From the NCBI RefSeq assembly GCF_000430705.1, contig NZ_AUMN01000013.1, positions 62,001 to 126,000 on the forward strand: a stretch of DNA of 64,000 nt. The letters run 5' to 3'. The position numbers were made by a program, and so were the translations under genes. The DNA is from Arthrobacter castelli DSM 16402 (GTDB taxonomy: Bacteria; Actinomycetota; Actinomycetes; Actinomycetales; Micrococcaceae). Below the pieces are notes generated by a model. That model ran no database searches, was not told the DNA's origin, and saw only the letters and a list, made by a program, of their open reading frames with translations. Numbering within the stretch: the stretch's first letter is position 1; every line of letters begins with the position of its first letter. Below are positions 17,224 through 26,823 of this stretch, one piece after another.

Positions 17224-18168
17224 TCAGCCATTGACGCGGATGTACACCGGTCCGGAACCGACATTGACCGAAGCGAGGACGGTCTGGCCGCCTTCCCAGC
17301 CGCCGTGGACGGCCTGTCCACTGCCGACGTAAACAGCGATGTGGGCCATACCGGTTCCGCCGTCTGCGTAGTAGACCAGGTCGCCGGGGCGTGCCTGGCC
17401 GGCACTGACCTGGGTGCCCAGCGAGAAGTAAGAATCGGGCCATCCGTGGTGGTCAATACCGACGGCGGCCAGTGCGTTGGTGACCAGCATGGTGCAGTCC
17501 TGGGTCACGCCCAGCTGCGCACGAGCCGCGGAGGCGATGCCGGCTGAGACGGAGCCCGACGAGCCGGCGGGCTGCTGATTCGACGTGGACTGCTCCCGGG
17601 CCTGCGACCCGCCCTGTGGCTGGGCCTCACCCTGGCCCTGTGGCTGCGCCTCGCCCTGGGCCTGTGGCTGCGCCTCGCCCTGGGCCTGTGGCTGCGCTTG
17701 CGTCCGGGTCCGGGAGGTGGCCTGCTGCCCGGCGGTGTTGCTTGCCGGCTGCGGGCTCTGCGCCTGCTGCTGGAGCGGGGCCTGCTGCCCGGAGACAGCA
17801 GCAGCTTCCGAGACGGTCTCGGCCTGGTTGACCCGTGGGTCCACTACCGGTTCCGGCTCTGCGGAACCGGACGATTCGGGGGCGACAGAGCGCACGTCGG
17901 GGCGGTCGAAGCTGACCTCGGCTTTCTCCGGCGCGCTGATCCTGGTGTCGGCAACCGTTTGAACCTGCAGCTCGGAGGCTGCGGAGGCGTCCCGGTCCAC
18001 CGTTGCGCCGGCAGTCGAGGGGATCCCGGTGGTCAGCACCATTCCGGATGCGGCAGCGATAACTGCGGCCTGCAGGCCCATGCTGCCGGCGTTGGTGCTG
18101 ACAGCCTTGGCAATCGTGCCAAGGGACTGGGTCTCGGCACGATGACGGGCAATAGATTGGGACGACAT
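17224..18168 (-). CDS. Secreted NlpC/P60-type peptidase with atypical active-site context
   Basis: This 314-residue protein has an N-terminal export region (RHRAE, then a hydrophobic stretch AAVIAAASGMVLTTG at about 36-50), a disordered Gln/Ala/Pro-rich middle with 8-residue repeats (about 150-195) and a C-terminal NlpC/P60-like domain. The likely catalytic cysteine is in TQDCTMLVTNAL, unlike the usual DCSGFV, with histidines in GMAHIAVYVG and AVHGGW. It probably cleaves peptidoglycan stem peptides outside the membrane. It starts 33 bp after the preceding NlpC/P60 gene and shares that gene's riboswitch-controlled transcript. Its export and leader parts are paralogous to the next three hydrolases. 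Confidence 0.8.
   Translation of the reverse strand: MSSQSIARHRAETQSLGTIAKAVSTNAGSMGLQAAVIAAASGMVLTTGIPSTAGATVDRDASAASELQVQTVADTRISAPEKAEVSFDRPDVRSVAPESSGSAEPEPVVDPRVNQAETVSEAAAVSGQQAPLQQQAQSPQPASNTAGQQATSRTRTQAQPQAQGEAQPQAQGEAQPQGQGEAQPQGGSQAREQSTSNQQPAGSSGSVSAGIASAARAQLGVTQDCTMLVTNALAAVGIDHHGWPDSYFSLGTQVSAGQARPGDLVYYADGGTGMAHIAVYVGSGQAVHGGWEGGQTVLASVNVGSGPVYIRVNG
17620..17696. repeat. 24-bp coding tandem repeat
   Basis: About three copies of a 24-bp unit (containing CTGTGGCTGCGCCTCGCC) encode Ala-Gln-Gly-Glu-Ala-Gln-Pro-Gln repeats in the linker of the NlpC/P60 protein. The linker probably spans the wall. Confidence 0.75.
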
Positions 18169-18201
18169 ATGCTCTCTTTCGCTTCAGGCGCTCAGGCGGC
18201 T

Positions 18202-19095
18202 CTAGGGCAGGGTGTAGAAACCGGAGACGGACATGGCGCTCACCGAGTGCAGCTGCGTGCCGTCCGAGGGGTTCAATGCGGAAATCATCTGGCCGTTGCC
18301 AACGTAGATACCGACGTGGCTGCCACCGTTCTGCACCACCAGGTCGCCCGGCTTCGGGTCGCTGGTGGGCGTCATCGAGTGCCACTGGAAGGTGCGGGGG
18401 ACACTGATACCGGCCTGGGCGTAGGCCCACTGCACAAAGCCCGAGCAGTCCCAGCCGGTGACCGGGCTGGTTCCCCCAAGGACGTACGGGTTGCCGATAC
18501 CGGCGTGAGCGGCCGCAGCCACGGCGGAGTTGCCGCTGGACGCGTGGGTGGTCCCCGGCTTTGATTCCGGCTTCGGCGCGTCGGTCCCGGGCTGCGCAGC
18601 AGTGGTGGCGGGCTCCGGGGCAGCTGGCTCGTTGTGCCCCGCGGTGGCGGGCTCCGCGGTGGCGGGCTCCGCGGTGGCGGGCTCCGCGGTGGCCGCTTTG
18701 GCCTCTTTTTCGACGGAGGCCGTGTCCGCAGCGGCCGCGTCAGCGGTCGGAACGGATTCGGTCGTCTCGTCCTGCACTGTCGTTGTGGGTCCGAGGGCGT
18801 TAGCCGCCTCGGATCCGACCGAAGCGCGGTCGAAGGTCAGCTTCACGTTGGCGGGAACACTGACCTTGGTGGCCGACTCTGCGGTCACAGCCGTCGGTGC
18901 GTTCGCCTCCCGGCCGGCGCTGCCTGCCTCGGCCGGCATCCCTACGCTGAGCACCAGGCCCGAAGCCGCGGCGATGACGGCTGCCTGGCGTCCCACCGAG
19001 CCGGCATTGGACGATACAGCCCGTGAAATGTTCGCCAGCGGGTTGCGGCGAACACCGGCGGCGCGATGACGCCCCGCAGCAGCACTTGAAGACAT
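18202..19095 (-). CDS. Secreted NlpC/P60 family peptidoglycan endopeptidase
   Basis: This 297-residue wall hydrolase has an export signal with hydrophobic core AAVIAAASGLVLSVGM and cleavage region ending in AEAG, an Ala/Thr/Glu-rich linker with repeated ATAEP units (15-bp DNA repeats near 18645-18695) and a C-terminal NlpC/P60 domain. The active-site cysteine is in GWDCSGFVQWAYAQ and the histidine in GSHVGIYVG. It should cut D-Glu to diamino acid bonds in stem peptides. The start at 19095 is chosen over the longer frame to 19161 because GGGAGAGG precedes it and the upstream codons belong to the riboswitch. A c-di-AMP riboswitch covers its leader. Confidence 0.9.
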   Translation of the reverse strand: MSSSAAAGRHRAAGVRRNPLANISRAVSSNAGSVGRQAAVIAAASGLVLSVGMPAEAGSAGREANAPTAVTAESATKVSVPANVKLTFDRASVGSEAANALGPTTTVQDETTESVPTADAAAADTASVEKEAKAATAEPATAEPATAEPATAGHNEPAAPEPATTAAQPGTDAPKPESKPGTTHASSGNSAVAAAAHAGIGNPYVLGGTSPVTGWDCSGFVQWAYAQAGISVPRTFQWHSMTPTSDPKPGDLVVQNGGSHVGIYVGNGQMISALNPSDGTQLHSVSAMSVSGFYTLP

Positions 19096-19105
19096 AGCCT
19101 CTCCC

Positions 19106-19292
19106 ATAGCCTGCGGGGTGAGCTGTCGGATTCGGATGGGAGTCACCCGGCCGCGCGGCATCGCCGAATTTCAAGCGATAACACTGCGACTTAACCCCAA
19201 GGGCTTGCTGATGAAGCCCGAAATTGGTTCCCCCGCCTCTGCCAGACGAATATCTGCGAACGTCCCCGCGACAGTGGCAGAGTTAAGCAATC
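19106..19292 (-). promoter_or_regulatory. c-di-AMP riboswitch (ydaO/yuaA), copy 1
   Basis: Read on the minus strand, the leader shows the conserved ydaO/yuaA blocks in order: GCTTAACTCTGCC, its pairing partner GGCAGAG joined to GCGGGGGAACCA, then CTTGGGGTTAAG, and ATCCGAATCCGACAGCTC ending in GCAGGC. The aptamer ends about 10 bases before the ATG at 19095. This class turns genes off when c-di-AMP binds and often controls wall hydrolases in actinobacteria. Confidence 0.9.
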
Positions 19293-19556
19293 TGTCCGGA
19301 GCGCCAATCCCCTCGTGGAACCGGCTCGGCTCTGACGCTACCGGAGTTCGTTATCGAAGTCACGCTGAGGTCACGGCATGTCGCTGCTTGGAAACGGTAC
19401 GATAACGGCCGCACGACCCGGCCGAAGGAGAAAGTGCAGGTCAGAACGGGCACCGGGGCCGGCTCATCGGGTGCCGACGACGTCGAAAACTTCTCCTCCA
19501 CAGCCGGCGGCCGGGCGTGCCGGATTCCGGGACATGGACATCGCTGTGCAGACGAT

Positions 19557-19591
19557 GAAGGCACCGCCGGAGAAGATCCGACGGTGCCTTC
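19557..19591 (-). terminator. Strong hairpin terminator after the LysM-NlpC/P60 gene
   Basis: GAAGGCACCG at 19557-19566 pairs perfectly with CGGTGCCTTC at 19582-19591. It lies about 48 bp beyond the stop at 19639 on the minus strand and separates this unit from the next riboswitch leader. The rest of the space, 19293-19556, shows no gene and should hold the promoter of the downstream unit. Confidence 0.7.
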
Positions 19592-19638
19592 ATCAACGGT
19601 GCCGCCAAAGGCGGCGGACCGTGGCCGTAATGGCGTTC

Positions 19639-20631
19639 TTACATGGTGTAGAAGCCCATGGTCGACATCGCGCTGACGTCGTGGACCAGGGTGTCCTGGG
19701 TCGAGTTCAGCGCGCTGACCATCTTGCCGCCGCCGATGTAGATACCCACGTGAGTGCCGCCGTTCTGCACCACCAGGTCGCCCGGCTGCGGGTTGCTGGT
19801 CGGCGTCATGGCGTGCCACTGGAACGTGCGGGGCAGGTCGATGCCATGCTGCGCGTAGACCCACTGCACGAAACCGGAGCAATCCCAGCCGGCGCTCGCG
19901 CTGGTGCCGCCATAGACGTACGGGGAGCCCACCTGGGACTGAGCCGTGCCGGCAATGCCGGCAGTCGAGGCTGAGCCGCCGACGGTCTGGCTGGCAGTTG
20001 AGGCCGTGGTGACGTCTGAGCCACTGTCCGGGGCGGGAGCGGGCGCGGGGGCCGGCTCAGGTTCCGGAGCGGGGGCGGGTGCCGGGGTGGCAGCTTCGGA
20101 AGCCTCGACCGATCCTGCGGCACTGTAATTCGCGCCGCCGGAGAGCTTGATGGTGTCGCCCGGGTAGATAACGGTGTTCCAGCCCATGTCGTTCAGGCCG
20201 AAGACGGTCTGCAGGCTGACGTTGTTCGCTGCGGCAATCTTGCCCAGCGTGTCACCGGACTTCACGGTGTAGGTTCCGGCCGAGCTGTCGGCGCTGGAGG
20301 ACGCGGTTTCCGCCTTGGCAGAGCCCGACACCTTGATGGTGTCGCCCGGGTAGATGATGGAGTTGGCCGACAGGCCGTTCAGCTCGAAGACCGAGTTCAG
20401 GTTGACGTCGTGCTGAGCCGCGATCTCGCTCAGGGTGTCGCCGGACTCGACTTTGTGCTGCTCAGCGGCACTGGCAGGGGCACTCATGCCCAGCATCAGG
20501 CCTGACGCAGCTGCTACAACCACTGCGGGGCGGCCGATGCTGCCCGCATTGGAGGAAACGGCTTTGGAAATGGTCTTCAGCCCGCTGTCAGGGGCTGCAC
20601 GGTGGCGCGCAAGATGTGCATTCTTGGACAT
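19639..20631 (-). CDS. Secreted LysM-LysM-NlpC/P60 peptidoglycan hydrolase
   Basis: This 330-residue wall hydrolase has an export signal (hydrophobic VVVAAASGLMLGMS with cleavage near ASAAEQ at about residue 56), two LysM wall-binding repeats (KVESGDTLSEIAAQH and TVKSGDTLGKIAAANN, each ending IIYPGDTIK or VIYPGDTIK), a Pro/Ala/Glu linker at about 185-210 and a C-terminal NlpC/P60 domain. The catalytic cysteine is in GWDCSGFVQWVYAQ and the histidine in GTHVGIYIG. The catalytic domain is a close paralogue of the one encoded just downstream. A c-di-AMP riboswitch precedes the gene. Confidence 0.93.
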   Translation of the reverse strand: MSKNAHLARHRAAPDSGLKTISKAVSSNAGSIGRPAVVVAAASGLMLGMSAPASAAEQHKVESGDTLSEIAAQHDVNLNSVFELNGLSANSIIYPGDTIKVSGSAKAETASSSADSSAGTYTVKSGDTLGKIAAANNVSLQTVFGLNDMGWNTVIYPGDTIKLSGGANYSAAGSVEASEAATPAPAPAPEPEPAPAPAPAPDSGSDVTTASTASQTVGGSASTAGIAGTAQSQVGSPYVYGGTSASAGWDCSGFVQWVYAQHGIDLPRTFQWHAMTPTSNPQPGDLVVQNGGTHVGIYIGGGKMVSALNSTQDTLVHDVSAMSTMGFYTM

Positions 20632-20645
20632 GTTTTGCCTCTCCC

Positions 20646-20848
20646 AATGCCTACGGAGTTAGCTGTCGGGTTCGGATGGGAGCCACCCGGACACACCTGC
20701 ACAACTCAATCCCGCATGGGATCTGCTGAGGTCCTGTGTGTCTTCACCCCAAGGATTTCGCGGACGAAACCCGCTATCTGGTTCCCCCGTCTCTGCCTGA
20801 TGATCAATTGCGAACGGACCTTGGAACAGTGGCAGAGTTAGGCAATCT
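20646..20848 (-). promoter_or_regulatory. c-di-AMP riboswitch (ydaO/yuaA), copy 2
   Basis: The minus-strand leader carries GCCTAACTCTGCC near 20845, then GGCAGAGACGGGGGAACC, CCTTGGGGTGAAG at about 20741-20755, and CCGAACCCGACAGCTAAC ending in CCGTAGGC at 20649. These are the consensus blocks of the ydaO/yuaA aptamer. It ends about 15 bases before the LysM-NlpC/P60 start. Confidence 0.93.
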
Positions 20849-20993
20849 GACCAAGGGCGCCGACACTACTGGACGTCGGCACGCGTTACACGCTACATCA
20901 CGATAGAATAACTTGTCACATTTCAGTCACGGCGTGGCGCGCGGGGCCTGTGGAGGCTTCTGATTGATAACGAAACCGTCGGGTCAGAGCCCA

Positions 20994-21031
20994 CCCGAAG
21001 CCAGCTCAGTACCAGCCCGAAGCCAGCTCAG
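20994..21031. repeat. 16-bp direct repeat at the end of the M23 gene
   Basis: CCCGAAGCCAGCTCAG occurs at 20994-21009 and again at 21016-21031, with a period of 22 bp. The second copy overlaps the stop codon of the M23 gene. No function is evident. Confidence 0.6.
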
Positions 21032-21837
21032 AGCCAGCCAAGAGGGTCGACTTTTTCGCCCTTGAGCACGACTTCGAAGTGCAAATGGCATCCCGTTGAC
21101 GCACCGGTCGTCCCGCTCATTCCGACCAGCTGCCCCCTGTCGACCTTCTGGCCCGGCGAAACCGTCATGGAGGACAAGTGGTTGTAGGTCGTCTTCAGGC
21201 CACCGCCGTGATCGATTACCACCCGGTTGCCGCCGCCGAGCCGGTGCCAGCCGGCCTTTTCAACAGTCCCGCCGGCAGCTGCCATCACATCGGTGCCGCA
21301 GGCTATACCAAAGTCCTGGCCGCTGTGCATTTGCCCGGCGTATCCGGTCAATGGATTCACTCTGTGTCCAAACCCGGATGTCATATCCGAGGCCGTCACC
21401 GGCTTATCGAGGGTCCCGTCGGCCGCGGCCGGTTCGATACCTCCGGCAGCTGTGACCACGTTCTGCAGTTTCTCATCCGGATCGGCACCGCTGCCCACGC
21501 CGGCACGGTCAAACGTGACACTGGCTGTTGCGGGGGCTGTAACGGTCGAAGACTCGCTGCCGGCAGCTGCCGCCGTCGACACTGTGGAACTGACGGAGGT
21601 CTCTGCTTCCGGCGGGGCCAACGAGACCGCGGGCACCGTGACGGCCATGGCCAGGCCGGACGCGGCCACAACGACCGCCGCCCGCTGCCCGAGCCCTTCC
21701 ACCGACGAGCCGGCGGACCGGGATATCCGGATCAGCTGGTTCCGGTTGCGCCGTGCCGCCCGGTGGGCATCGCGTGGTCGCGCTTCACTGACCGGACCGG
21801 ACGCGCGGCGTCGCCCGTGTGCCTTATGGCTCGACAA
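21028..21837 (-). CDS. Secreted M23 family (LytM-type) metallopeptidase
   Basis: This is a 269-residue exported peptidase. The basic N-terminus (SSHKAHGRRR) is followed by a hydrophobic stretch AAVVVAASGLAMAVTV and a short linker, then an M23 domain with zinc-site blocks GFGHRVNPLTG, HSGQDFGIACGTDV, YNHLSSM and the final HLHFEV. Such enzymes cut peptide cross-links or, if degenerate, activate amidases; here the HxH is intact. The longest frame begins at 22059, inside the riboswitch. The TTG at 21837 is preferred: GAGAGG lies 6 bases upstream, and the product then aligns with the MSS-type starts of its three neighbours. Confidence 0.85.
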   Translation of the reverse strand: MSSHKAHGRRRASGPVSEARPRDAHRAARRNRNQLIRISRSAGSSVEGLGQRAAVVVAASGLAMAVTVPAVSLAPPEAETSVSSTVSTAAAAGSESSTVTAPATASVTFDRAGVGSGADPDEKLQNVVTAAGGIEPAAADGTLDKPVTASDMTSGFGHRVNPLTGYAGQMHSGQDFGIACGTDVMAAAGGTVEKAGWHRLGGGNRVVIDHGGGLKTTYNHLSSMTVSPGQKVDRGQLVGMSGTTGASTGCHLHFEVVLKGEKVDPLGWL

Positions 21838-21854
21838 AATAATCCTCTCTCCAG

Positions 21855-22085
21855 CTGCCTGCGAAGTTAGCTGTCGGGTTCGGGCCGGAGAGCGGCCCGG
21901 CCCGGTGCCAACGCGTTCAGCCCGCCTCAGCTGGAGGCCGCAGATACGCCGGTGCCGAGCTTCACCCCAAGGCGAAGCAACGCGCATCAGTGCTGTGCAC
22001 TGGCGCGCCCATTCACCATCCGGTGGTTCCCCCGCCCCCGCCGTCATCGTTTTCGTCACTGATTCCGCCGGCAGGGCTGGGCATA
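21855..22085 (-). promoter_or_regulatory. c-di-AMP riboswitch (ydaO/yuaA), copy 3
   Basis: The minus-strand leader of the M23 gene has GCGGGGGAACCACC (22025-22036), GCCTTGGGGTGAAG (about 21960-21974) and CCGAACCCGACAGCTAAC ending in CGCAGGC at 21857, matching the ydaO/yuaA consensus. The outer helix is GC-rich and its 5' limit is approximate. It is the third copy within 3 kb. Confidence 0.88.
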
Positions 22086-22227
22086 CGGATCAGATGGCAC
22101 CTCGGCTCCCGGCGCCAGTCACCCACTATAGATGTTGGGATAGCAAAGTCACACTCGGTGACGAAATCACCCGGGCGTGTTGTGGATAACCAGCCTGAAG
22201 TTCGCATCAGCCGGCGCCCGGGCCCGG

Positions 22228-22923
22228 TTATGACATTGAGACAAAAACGTGGGCGGCAACCTCCGGCGGCAGCTCCAGGGCACCTTCAATGCCGGCCACC
22301 CTTACCGCAATATACTCGCCGGACTGTTCCACGGTGATTTCGGCACCGGGGCGGATCCCGCCGTCGTCGAGCTGGCCAAGCAGCTCCGGCTCCACCTGAA
22401 TCGGTTCGGAGAGGCGGCACACCACCACCGTGGAATCGGTGGCGCAGTGGGGCATGGCCTCCACCAGGTTGATCACGCCGTCGGAGAATGATCCCGTGGA
22501 TTGCCCGCCGATGGCCTCCAAGCCCGGAATGGGGTTGCCGTACGGGGAATCGGTGGGCCGTTCCAGCAGGTCGTAGAGCCGGCGTTCCACCCGTTCGCTC
22601 ATCACGTGTTCCCATCGGCACGCCTCGTCATGCACATAGGCCCAGTCAAGTCCGATGACGTCGAACAGCAACCGTTCGGCCAGCCGGTGCTTGCGCATCA
22701 CCTCGGTGGCGCGGCGGCGGCCCAGCTCGGTTAATTCGAGGTGGCGATCGCCGGTGACCACCACCAGTCCGTCGCGCTCCATCCGTCCGATAGTCTGGGA
22801 TACTGTCGGCCCGGAGTGGCGCAGGCGCTCTGCAATCCGGGCCCGAAGCGCAATGATCTTCTCTTCTTCCAGCTCCAGAATGGTCCGCAGATACATCTCG
22901 GTGGTATCGATCAAATCCGTCAC
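22228..22923 (-). CDS. DtxR/IdeR-family metal-dependent transcriptional repressor
   Basis: This 231-residue protein has the full DtxR layout: a winged helix at about residues 1-65, a dimer and metal domain to about 140, and a C-terminal SH3-like FeoA domain. All metal ligands fall at the exact DtxR positions: M10, H79, E83, H98, C102, E105 and H106 (the last four in HDEACRWEHVMS). It should bind DNA when loaded with Fe(II) (or Mn(II)) and repress metal uptake and siderophore genes. It starts with GTG at 22923 after GGAG. It is divergent from serC, and the intergenic space is 179 bp. Confidence 0.93.
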   Translation of the reverse strand: MTDLIDTTEMYLRTILELEEEKIIALRARIAERLRHSGPTVSQTIGRMERDGLVVVTGDRHLELTELGRRRATEVMRKHRLAERLLFDVIGLDWAYVHDEACRWEHVMSERVERRLYDLLERPTDSPYGNPIPGLEAIGGQSTGSFSDGVINLVEAMPHCATDSTVVVCRLSEPIQVEPELLGQLDDGGIRPGAEITVEQSGEYIAVRVAGIEGALELPPEVAAHVFVSMS

Positions 22924-22955
22924 AGATGACTCCTTGGATGCGCCGGCGGAAGTAA

Positions 22956-24230
<1,275 letters not shown>

Positions 24231-24266
24231 CCTGCGTTAACCTGCGCTGACCTGCACAACGCCGCT

Positions 24267-25520
24267 TCAGCTGCCGTCGTAGGAGATATGCAGCTTGCGG
24301 GCCGCCGTCCGGTCGAAACGGATCCGCAGGTGCTTGGTCCTGACCACCCAGACCAGCCCGATGACGGCGGCCATGATGCCCGACGCCGCCGCGACGCCCA
24401 GCCCCCACCGGGCCCCCATCACATCGGCCACGGCACCGACGACGGGGGCGCCGATCGGCGTTCCGCCCATGAAAATCGCCATGTAGACCGCCATCACCCG
24501 CCCCCGCATCACCGGATCCGTCGTCGTCTGCACGTATCCATTGGCGCTGGTCATCAATGTCAGCGCGGCCAGCCCAACCGGCACCAGCGCAATGGCGAAC
24601 ATCCAGTAGTTGGGCGCCAGTGCGGCCAGCAGACACGCCAGTCCAAAGGCACCGGCGGCACCGAAAATAAACCGCAGCCTCGGCCGCTCCCGCCGTGCCG
24701 CCAGCAACGCACCGGAGACCGAACCGACGGCCATAATCGAGGACAACAGCCCGAAGGCCCCGGCCGCTTTCCCATACTCGGTCACCGCCATCGAAGCGAT
24801 GAAGACGGCGAAATTAAACCCGAATGTGCCGACGAGGAAGATCGTGATCAGCACCATCACAATATCCGGCCGGTAACGCACGTAGCGGAACCCCTCGCGA
24901 ATCCGCCCCTTCCCTTTCGGGGATTTGGGCAGCTTGCGGAGCTTGTCGGAACGGATCTTCAGCAGCGCGACGATCATGGCAGCAAACGTGGCCACGTTAA
25001 TGATGAAGACCCACCCCGGTCCGACCCAGGCCGTCAGCGCACCGGCGACGGCGGGACCGAGCATCCTGGCGCCATTAAAGGAGGCGGAATTCAGTGCGAC
25101 GGCGTTCGGCAGGTAATCGTCCTGGACCAGCTCTGAAACAAAGGTCGTCCGCGCGGGTGCGTCGATGGCCGATACCAGACCGAGGGCGAGCGCGAAGCCG
25201 TACACATGCCACAGCTCGGCGACGCCGGTAATCACCATCAGCCCGAGCGCCAAGGCCAGGAACGCCATCGACGACTGGGTCGCCATCACCAGTTTCTTCC
25301 GGTTGAACGTGTCGGCGATCAGTCCCGACCACGGCACCAGCAGCAACTGCGGACCGAGCTGGAGGGCCATGACGATCCCCATGGCCGACGCGTTTTGTTC
25401 GGTGAGGATGTCGTAGACCAGCCAGTCCTGGGCGGTGCGCTGCATCCAGGTGCCGATATTCGACACCAGCGCGCCGACGAACCAGATCCGGAAATTGAGG
25501 ACGGCCAGGGAGCGGAACAT
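24267..25520 (-). CDS. MFS transporter, EntS-like exporter group
   Basis: This 417-residue protein has twelve predicted membrane helices of the major facilitator superfamily. N-terminal blocks such as FRIWFVGALVSNIGTWMQRTAQDWLVYD, PWSGLIADTFNRKKLV and APARTTFVSELV place it in the group of actinobacterial exporters related to EntS and macrolide exporters. It has a cytoplasmic loop KLRKLPKSPKGKGRIREGF between the two halves. The exported compound is unknown. A similar MFS gene lies near DUF3027 and serC in mycobacteria, so the position is probably old synteny. Confidence 0.88.
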   Translation of the reverse strand: MFRSLAVLNFRIWFVGALVSNIGTWMQRTAQDWLVYDILTEQNASAMGIVMALQLGPQLLLVPWSGLIADTFNRKKLVMATQSSMAFLALALGLMVITGVAELWHVYGFALALGLVSAIDAPARTTFVSELVQDDYLPNAVALNSASFNGARMLGPAVAGALTAWVGPGWVFIINVATFAAMIVALLKIRSDKLRKLPKSPKGKGRIREGFRYVRYRPDIVMVLITIFLVGTFGFNFAVFIASMAVTEYGKAAGAFGLLSSIMAVGSVSGALLAARRERPRLRFIFGAAGAFGLACLLAALAPNYWMFAIALVPVGLAALTLMTSANGYVQTTTDPVMRGRVMAVYMAIFMGGTPIGAPVVGAVADVMGARWGLGVAAASGIMAAVIGLVWVVRTKHLRIRFDRTAARKLHISYDGS

Positions 25521-25600
25521 GCCTGCCCGTAGCCTCCTCCTGCTGTCGGTCGGACCGCACGCTGGCGGCGTCGTTGCCTGAATTTGCTGGTACTGAGCGG

Positions 25601-26335
25601 CTATGCGCCGCCCGAATCACCGTCCCGCCCGGCATCGTCGCCGGACTGTTCGGCTTCGGCCTGCTGCTTCTCTTCGGGGCGGACCCGTTCGGCCCACGGA
25701 ATCCATTCCGGTGACAGCAGCGAGCGCTCCGACGGCAGCAGTCCCACCTCGGACACGGTCGCGGTCTTGCCCCGGGGCACCCGCGCGAGCACGGCGAACC
25801 ACTGCCATCCCTTATACCCGCGGACATCGGACTCGAAGAGGTGGGTGACGACCCTGTCGTCCTCGGCCCTCGCACCGGCGTGTTCGCCCACTTGGACCTG
25901 GGGGGCAACCTCCAGCACTGCCGTGCGGGCCGTCTCCACATCGGCCGCAAGCAACGCGTCCAATTTGGGAGCACGGCGGCGCTTGGCCGGCTTGGCGGCT
26001 TCCGGCCCGGCTGGTTCTGGCTCGGCTGTCTCCGGCCGGGCTGATTCCGGCTTGGCGGCTTCCGGCTTGGCATCCGGTTCTTTGTCCGTATCCGCTGCGG
26101 CCAGAGCGGCACTGTCGGCGGCTGGAACGCTGTCGGCGTCGGCGGGGCTTGCGGCGGCTTCGGCGTCCGCGGCTTCGGCGTCCGCGGCCTGTTCGGCCGA
26201 TTCGACCGCCGCGGCGCGCTCAGCGGCGGCAGCCGTATCCTCCGCCACGGAGTCGTCCGGGGCCGGTTTCGATTCGGGGGCGCTTGCTTTCCGCGCTGAT
26301 CTTCTCGCCACGAGCTTCTTAAGTGTCCAGATCAT
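25601..26335 (-). CDS. DUF3027 domain protein with Ala-rich spacer
   Basis: This 244-residue protein begins with a basic stretch, followed by about 95 residues of Ala/Glu/Asp/Pro low complexity. A conserved DUF3027 domain starts near residue 120 (LDALLAADVETARTAVLE, then VTHLFESDVRGYKGWQWFAVLARVPRGKTATVSEVGLLP in two blocks, WIPWAERVRPEE). The family is actinobacterial and has no known function. Its start overlaps the end of the cold-shock gene by 17 bp, so the two are co-transcribed and translationally coupled. A role linked to stress or RNA binding is only a guess from that pairing. Confidence 0.85.
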   Translation of the reverse strand: MIWTLKKLVARRSARKASAPESKPAPDDSVAEDTAAAAERAAAVESAEQAADAEAADAEAAASPADADSVPAADSAALAAADTDKEPDAKPEAAKPESARPETAEPEPAGPEAAKPAKRRRAPKLDALLAADVETARTAVLEVAPQVQVGEHAGARAEDDRVVTHLFESDVRGYKGWQWFAVLARVPRGKTATVSEVGLLPSERSLLSPEWIPWAERVRPEEKQQAEAEQSGDDAGRDGDSGGA

Positions 26336-26702
26336 CCGCTACAGCCCGCAGCACAGAGGCGACCTTTTTCGCCACCCTCTTGTCCGGGTAACGGCCGTTG
26401 CGGAACCCATTGGACACCGAATCCAGCAGCTTGATCAGGTCCTCGGTGATGACGGCCATTTCGTCGGCTGGTTTGCGCTGGGCGCGGGCGACAGACGGCG
26501 GGGTATCGAGTATCCGCACGGAGAGCGCCTGGGCGCCCTTGCGTCCTGCGGCGACCCCGAACTCCATCCGGGTGCCGGCCTTGACCTCGGTTGTCCCCGC
26601 AGGCAGGGCGGATGCATGCAGGAACACCTCTTCACCGTCTTCGGCTTGCAGGAAGCCGAAGCCCTTCTCAGTGTCGTACCACTTAACCTTGCCGATAGGC
26701 AC
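26319..26702 (-). CDS. Cold-shock domain protein with C-terminal extension
   Basis: This 127-residue protein has an N-terminal cold-shock domain (residues 1-66) with RNA-binding motifs KGFGFLQ and VFLHASAL, and a helical C-terminal extension of about 60 residues that plain CspA proteins lack. Long actinobacterial Csp proteins of this type are usual beside DUF3027. It binds single-stranded RNA or DNA in the cytoplasm. The start codon is GTG with GAGG upstream. Confidence 0.92.
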   Translation of the reverse strand: MPIGKVKWYDTEKGFGFLQAEDGEEVFLHASALPAGTTEVKAGTRMEFGVAAGRKGAQALSVRILDTPPSVARAQRKPADEMAVITEDLIKLLDSVSNGFRNGRYPDKRVAKKVASVLRAVADDLDT

Positions 26703-26823
26703 TTGAAACCTCTTCGCTGTTCAAAAGACTGAATACGTACAGGTTATCCCGGCCTGTCCAATCGGCCCGTGTTGTTTCACACTTAGCGAATCGGCAACTA
26801 TGCCGGCTTGGTACCTTTAACGC

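Noticed and set aside
18645-18695. Short 15-bp tandem repeats as a mobile or regulatory element
   Set aside because: They are in frame and encode the Ala-Thr-Ala-Glu-Pro linker of a secreted hydrolase, which is normal for wall-spanning linkers.
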